IMG/VR virus record: IMGVR_UViG_3300025168_000577
Span: 1 to 26,063 of that record
Origin: a virus
DNA: 26,063 bases
Strand: one strand, 5' to 3'
Shown here: in pieces, positions 23,236 through 26,063 of the stretch
Layout of the letters: each line of letters starts with the position of its first letter
Position numbering within the stretch: the first letter of the stretch is position 1
The notes under the pieces: model-generated
Told to the model about the DNA's origin: nothing
The model's input: the letters and a program-made list of their open reading frames with translations, nothing else
The model's database searches: none
Translations under genes and position numbers: made by a program

Positions 23236-23653
23236 TGGGGGAACGACAACGGTTAAAGTTTCTATAAGTAATGCTGATGTATTAGATATGAAATATGACG
23301 ATACGCCCATAACTTTAAAGGCTGCGGAAGCGTCAAAGATTGTCATGCCTATTTCAGTTATTTGCGTAGCGACACATGCAGGGTCTAACGAAAGTTCATC
23401 CGATGATTTACGAATGGGGTGGGATGCCGCATCTTCTACAACAAATGACCGTTGGGGTGAATCGCGTGACTGGATGAATGGGGTGTCGAGTGGAACGATT
23501 ACTGCTTGTTTCGGTGCTAATAATTCAGCAGGGAATAGCGAAAAAATGACTTTTACAATTACTAACAAACCCTTTCAGATTTGGTGTTCAGGTGTTTTCA
23601 ACGGAGGGTGGACTATGGATGTATATTTTTCATACGTAATGGTAGATGCATAA
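23105..23653 (+). CDS. Fibre/adhesin-like structural protein
   Basis: A 182-aa protein. The N-terminus (KKITELTALTSAASDDVLAI, then VDVSGTAETKKITVANL) is the repeated attachment motif common on phage fibre and head-decoration proteins. The rest (GWDAASSTTNDRWGESRDWM and TACFGANNSAGNSEKMTFTI) is a beta-rich domain resembling the C-terminal domain of the 1046-aa hub in style. It contains no enzyme motif. Binding to host surface or capsid is inferred. It follows the connector gene and its stop overlaps the ATG of the small membrane protein by one base. It could sit on the capsid, since portal and connector genes are the neighbours. Confidence 0.6.
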   Translation: MANKKITELTALTSAASDDVLAIVDVSGTAETKKITVANLTAGSGGTTTVKVSISNADVLDMKYDDTPITLKAAEASKIVMPISVICVATHAGSNESSSDDLRMGWDAASSTTNDRWGESRDWMNGVSSGTITACFGANNSAGNSEKMTFTITNKPFQIWCSGVFNGGWTMDVYFSYVMVDA

Positions 23654-23814
23654 TGGAAAACGGAAAACTTTTAAGTATAAACTTTTTATGGTCTGGATGG
23701 GTTTACGGAATGATTAGCGAGAATTTAACTTTAGTGATTGGTGCAATAGGTGGTATCACTTTGATATGGCTTAATATAGAGGGCATTATTACTCACCGAA
23801 AAAATAGAAAATGA
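23653..23814 (+). CDS. Small membrane protein, holin-like
   Basis: A 53-aa protein with one membrane segment at about 23-45 (ENLTLVIGAIGGITLIWLNI) and a basic tail (THRKNRK), the layout of a small class III holin or accessory. It stands directly before the amidase gene and overlaps it by 4 nt. The start ATG shares a base with the fibre gene's stop. The frame is open upstream to 23581, but that part would lie inside the fibre gene. The holin call is inferred from size and place. Confidence 0.6.
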   Translation: MENGKLLSINFLWSGWVYGMISENLTLVIGAIGGITLIWLNIEGIITHRKNRK

Positions 23815-24281
23815 GAGAGATAAAATCAGTAATTTTACATTGTACCGCTACCCCTGCCGATAGGGTTTTAACGGTTAAAGAGATACGCAAATGGCATACC
23901 TCTGAACCTCGTAATTGGGCAGACATTGGATACCATTTTATAATTCATCAAGACGGCACAATAGAGCGTGGAAGACATATCGGAAAAGTCGGGGCGCATA
24001 CTTGGGGAAACAATTACGGAAGTGTTGGTGTGGCATATTGCGGAGGGGTAGCAAAAAAAGTTAAGAAATCTTTAGATAAAGAAAAACCCAAGTCAAAAAC
24101 CACGATAGTATCAAAAGACACTATGACGAAAGAACAAGAATCTTCGTTTAGGAATCTCTTTGAAATGTTGGAAGTGATGTTTGGAGAGTTAAAATTAAGC
24201 GGTCATAACGACCATAACAAAGCCAAAGATTGTCCTGCGTTTAATATGCGTGACAAGTTTGGCGATTTAATAAATAGATAA
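23811..24281 (+). CDS. N-acetylmuramoyl-L-alanine amidase (endolysin)
   Basis: A 156-aa type 2 amidase that cleaves the bond between N-acetylmuramic acid and L-alanine in peptidoglycan, freeing progeny. It resembles T7 lysozyme. Zinc ligands are His10 (LHCTATP), His132 (GHND) and Cys141 (KDCPAF); catalytic Tyr41 (DIGYHFIIHQDG) and Lys139 are also present. No cell-wall-binding domain and no signal peptide are seen, so a holin is needed for export. The length matches T7 lysozyme (about 150 aa). It is flanked by small membrane proteins and shares ATGA-like overlaps at both ends. Confidence 0.92.
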   Translation: MREIKSVILHCTATPADRVLTVKEIRKWHTSEPRNWADIGYHFIIHQDGTIERGRHIGKVGAHTWGNNYGSVGVAYCGGVAKKVKKSLDKEKPKSKTTIVSKDTMTKEQESSFRNLFEMLEVMFGELKLSGHNDHNKAKDCPAFNMRDKFGDLINR

Positions 24282-24436
24282 TGGAATTTTTTACAACTAA
24301 CTGGGTAGAATTACTACTCGCAGCGATTACATTTTTAGGAACGTACACGGCATTAACGGAAACAACGAAGGATGATAAACTACTGGATATTGTTAGACGA
24401 ATACTCAATGCTGTTATTCTTGGAAGAAACCGATGA
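24281..24436 (+). CDS. Small membrane protein, holin-like
   Basis: A 51-aa protein with one membrane segment (about 8-26, WVELLLAAITFLGTYTALTE) and an amphipathic basic end (DKLLDIVRRILNAVILGRNR). Its ATG shares a base with the amidase stop and its TGA overlaps the next ATG (ATGA at 24433). Such proteins follow the amidase in many Bacteroidota phages. A holin or antiholin role is inferred. Confidence 0.6.
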   Translation: MEFFTTNWVELLLAAITFLGTYTALTETTKDDKLLDIVRRILNAVILGRNR

Positions 24437-24648
24437 AAACGGTCTTAGCACTTTTATCGAAGTTGGACTTCACGGAAGTGTTTCGTGATAAAGGAAAGCT
24501 CAGGAAGTGGTCAGCTAAAAGAACCATCGGAGGTTTAATCGTAGCCTATGCACTAACGTCAATGGACGGGGAGATAGAATGGAAGGGGGTGGTGTTGTGT
24601 GTCGTGGGTATTGTTCCACTATGCTTATCTTTTTTTGAAAGACGTTAG
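24433..24648 (+). CDS. Small two-helix membrane protein, holin-like
   Basis: A 71-aa protein. The first third is amphipathic and basic (FRDKGKLRKWSAKRT). Two hydrophobic segments follow: about 31-42 (TIGGLIVAYALTS) and about 51-67 (GVVLCVVGIVPLCLSFF), then a basic end (ERR), the usual class II holin layout. It is the third small membrane gene in the lysis region. Which of the three forms the lysis pore, and whether one acts as antiholin or spanin, cannot be told from sequence. Confidence 0.58.
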   Translation: MKTVLALLSKLDFTEVFRDKGKLRKWSAKRTIGGLIVAYALTSMDGEIEWKGVVLCVVGIVPLCLSFFERR

Positions 24649-25378
24649 ACCAAGACTAAAAGGGAACAAGCTAAAAGCGTTCCAACACCTGACCAAAAAG
24701 GAAAGGCGTATTCTTGTCGTTGGTGATTTGCACGAGCCGTTTTGTTTGAAGGGATACTTGGAGTTTTGCCAAGACACTTATGCGAAGTGGAATTGTAACC
24801 AGGTTATCTTCATCGGGGATATTATAGACAATCATTATAGCAGCTACCACGAAGCAGACCCGAACGGGATGGGTGGAGGTGATGAGTTAAAGTTAGCCGT
24901 AAAGAAGGTTGCTAAATGGGCTGAGGCTTTTCCAAAGGCTGATGTCCTGATAGGTAACCATGACCGCATCATAATGCGTAAGGCGTTTAGTTCATCTATC
25001 CCACGCGAATGGATCAAAGATTATAATGAGGTCTTAGGAACGAAGTGGAACTGGGTTGAAAGTATCGTTTATGACGATGTACTTTATGAACACGGGGAAG
25101 GGGGTCAGGCTAAGACTAAAGCCAAAAATAATATGATGTCAAGCGTTTGCGGTCATACCCACACACAAGCGTATGTGGAATGGTTAGTAGGTAAGAAATA
25201 TCGAGTGTTCGGGATGCAGGTTGGATGCGGTGTTGATGCTTCTACTTATGCAGCAGCATACGCAAAGAACTTCAAGAAACAAGCAATCGGATGTGGTGTT
25301 GTGTTGGGAGGCCATACAGCCATCAACGTGCTGATGCCTTTGGGTAAACCTAAGCCAAAGAAGGGTACGGTTTTATAA
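24599..25378 (+). CDS. Calcineurin-like metallophosphoesterase
   Basis: A protein of up to 259 aa with the whole metal-binding set of this family: GDLHE (residues 42-46), GDIIDNH (73-79), GNHD (about 119-122) and GHTHT (about 185-189). It probably uses two metal ions to hydrolyse a phosphoester; candidate substrates are nucleic-acid ends, cyclic nucleotides or protein phosphates. There is no signal peptide, so it acts in the cytoplasm. The start is uncertain: GTG 24599 overlaps the previous gene by 50 nt, while TTG 24635 (giving MKDVRPRLKGNK) overlaps by 14 nt and keeps all motifs. It is the last rightward gene, after the lysis cassette. Confidence 0.82.
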   Translation: MSWVLFHYAYLFLKDVRPRLKGNKLKAFQHLTKKERRILVVGDLHEPFCLKGYLEFCQDTYAKWNCNQVIFIGDIIDNHYSSYHEADPNGMGGGDELKLAVKKVAKWAEAFPKADVLIGNHDRIIMRKAFSSSIPREWIKDYNEVLGTKWNWVESIVYDDVLYEHGEGGQAKTKAKNNMMSSVCGHTHTQAYVEWLVGKKYRVFGMQVGCGVDASTYAAAYAKNFKKQAIGCGVVLGGHTAINVLMPLGKPKPKKGTVL

Positions 25379-25393
25379 CTTTCCTTTTAAAAG

Positions 25394-25423
25394 TTTCACG
25401 TTCTTTCATTACCTTTCACGTTT
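25394..25423. repeat. Three 10-bp tandem units in the convergent region
   Basis: TTTCACGTTC, TTTCATTACC and TTTCACGTTT follow one another without gaps, each starting TTTCA. The period of one helical turn would put the repeated bases on one face of the DNA, as in an operator. It lies between two converging transcripts and no frame fits it; the remaining 120-nt gap holds only this and the hairpin at 25432-25473. Confidence 0.45.
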
Positions 25424-25431
25424 TTTGCAAT

Positions 25432-25473
25432 AGAAAACCCCCCGCTTCCAAAAGGATGTGAAAAAGCGAGGGG
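25432..25473 (-). terminator. Hairpin terminator of the leftward operon
   Basis: Bases 25439-25447 pair with 25464-25473 (9 bp with one bulged A). On the minus strand the stem is followed by TTTTCTATTG, a short T-tract, so it can stop leftward transcripts ending at 25499. Rightward there is no T-run after it. The loop is long (16 nt) but contains a small TCC-AAAA-GGA hairpin. Confidence 0.6.
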
Positions 25474-25498
25474 CGGTCACCAAATATAAACAACAAGG

Positions 25499-25876
25499 CT
25501 AATATACAACATTATCTTTAACATTAGATAGTTGTTTAATTAAAGCAGATTTAACGCTACTAATTGAGTTGATGCGCTCAGATAAAGAAAGTATGTAGGT
25601 TTCTACTTCGTCTTTATTAGTGGCTACATAGTAGCCTTTAGAGGTAGCTATAAGCAAAGGCACAAGGTGGTTAGTACGTATGTGATGCACAATCTTTCTT
25701 AGCCTGGTGTCGGTTATTTTACACCCCCCTTCTTTCAGAGCTTTACAAATATCCTTATTAGTTATAGCTTTGCCTTTACCTAATTTGGTAGATAAACCAT
25801 GCACGACAATGGGCAGAAGCGTATGTAGTTCGTAGTGGTTTAGTTCGTGGGTTTCCCTTTCGAAGTTCGTTATCAT
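25499..25876 (-). CDS. Winged-helix-like phage protein, unknown function
   Basis: A 125-aa protein, last gene of the leftward operon. It starts MITNFERETHELNHYELHTL; the middle (KAITNKDICKALKEGGCKIT, then DTRLRKIVHHIRTNHLVPLL) is like a DNA-binding winged helix, with IATSKGYYVATNKDEVETYI as the wing and following helix. The pattern recurs in flavobacterial phages, usually unnamed. The ATG at 25876 is preferred to an in-frame GTG at 25927, because the TGA of an overlapping small gene makes ATGA with it. Transcribed against the rest of the phage, it could be an early regulator; that is inference. Confidence 0.65.
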   Translation of the reverse strand: MITNFERETHELNHYELHTLLPIVVHGLSTKLGKGKAITNKDICKALKEGGCKITDTRLRKIVHHIRTNHLVPLLIATSKGYYVATNKDEVETYILSLSERINSISSVKSALIKQLSNVKDNVVY

Positions 25877-25977
25877 TGTTTTAAGGTTATGTAAATATAA
25901 AAGAGAAGGTACAAAGCGAGTAACCAAATTAATATAGTTATTCGTTTGTGCTTTAGTGAAGATGGGTTGTACATCAT
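25873..25977 (-). CDS. Hidden 34-aa single-pass membrane peptide
   Basis: A short leftward frame, MMYNPSSLKHKRITILIWLL at the start and ALYLLFYIYITLKQ at the end: a basic N-terminus followed by one hydrophobic segment (about residues 13-32). The ATG overlaps the stop of the partial gene before it (ATGA at 25977-25974), and its TGA overlaps the next ATG (ATGA at 25876-25873). Two coupled junctions make it likely to be real. The function is unknown. Confidence 0.5.
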   Translation of the reverse strand: MMYNPSSLKHKRITILIWLLALYLLFYIYITLKQ

Positions 25978-26063
25978 TCTTCTCCGCTTATAAATTCGCA
26001 ATGCTCTAAGCAGTCGGGGCATATCCCGTATTCAGTCATAAAGCAAGAAGCCCCACAACAATC
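25974..26063 (-). CDS. Small Cys-rich zinc-ribbon-like protein, 5' end missing
   Basis: The last 29 codons of a leftward gene cut by the right edge: DCCGASCFMTEYGICPDCLE, then HCEFISGEE. CCGA followed by CPDC-x2-HCE is the pattern of short phage zinc-ribbon proteins. These proteins are usually only 30-60 aa, so few residues are missing. It opens the leftward operon and is probably served by the promoter at 34-65 if the genome is circular. An internal ATG exists at codon 9 but would discard the CCGA half. Confidence 0.55.
   Translation of the reverse strand, partial: DCCGASCFMTEYGICPDCLEHCEFISGEE

Noticed and set aside
25892-25899. TATATTTA on the minus strand as a promoter for the winged-helix-like gene
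   Set aside because: It is inside the coupled 34-aa gene, lacks a -33 TTTG at proper distance and misses one consensus base; the operon promoter is more likely upstream.

Overview
The window reads as an essentially complete genome, about 26 kb, of a small tailed phage (siphovirus-like) infecting a member of the Bacteroidota, most likely Flavobacteriia. The reasons are: AT-rich DNA; almost no Shine-Dalgarno sequences before genes; Bacteroidota-type promoter elements (a -33 TTTG and a -7 TAnnTTTG) at the left end; dense packing with 1-30 nt overlaps, very often ATGA; and structural proteins of the types typical of Bacteroidota phages (XkdF-like protease, portal with a long C-terminal extension, distal tail and tail-hub proteins). 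No integrase, transposase, tRNA or CRISPR array was seen.

Layout. (1) 1-136: a two-way promoter region. (2) 137-5149: rightward early/middle genes: OB-like protein, small HTH protein, DnaD/replisome-organiser-like protein, unknown protein, adenine methyltransferase, a previously hidden 44-aa membrane peptide, NinG-like nuclease, sigma-factor-like protein, a Cys-motif protein, a free-standing DnaA-domain-IV-like protein and a ParB-like protein. (3) 5156-6790: terminase small and large subunits with a 56-aa gene between them. (4) 6791-6929: noncoding leader with a cluster of CCCGTA words. (5) 6930-15235: tail genes: a chaperone-like gene with a likely -1 frameshift extension, tail completion proteins, distal tail protein, 1046-aa hub, small protein, tape measure. 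(6) 15269-18447: head protease, acidic scaffold-like protein, major capsid protein and a tail-tube-like protein, closed by a strong terminator. (7) 18541-23653: a mosaic carbohydrate-binding-like protein, portal, connector and a fibre-like protein. (8) 23653-25378: lysis cassette (three small membrane proteins around an amidase) and a metallophosphoesterase. (9) 25379-26063: a leftward operon running off the right edge.

How it fits together. The phage appears to carry initiator-type DNA-binding proteins but no helicase or polymerase, so replication probably relies on the host. A sigma-like protein and a motif (T-N3-TTYTTACC) found 3-4 nt before three gene starts, two of them at structural module boundaries, may form a private transcription circuit; this is the best candidate for an undescribed system here, and it is only an inference. 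The leftward promoter at the left edge and the leftward operon cut by the right edge suggest the two ends adjoin in a circularly permuted genome.

The most solid unusual observations are the T9 slippery site with an open -1 frame, the out-of-frame tandem duplication of a gene's 3' end, the CpG-poor inserted segment in the receptor-binding-like gene, and three short membrane-protein genes that ordinary length cut-offs would miss. All function calls rest on reading motifs by eye; no database search was possible.
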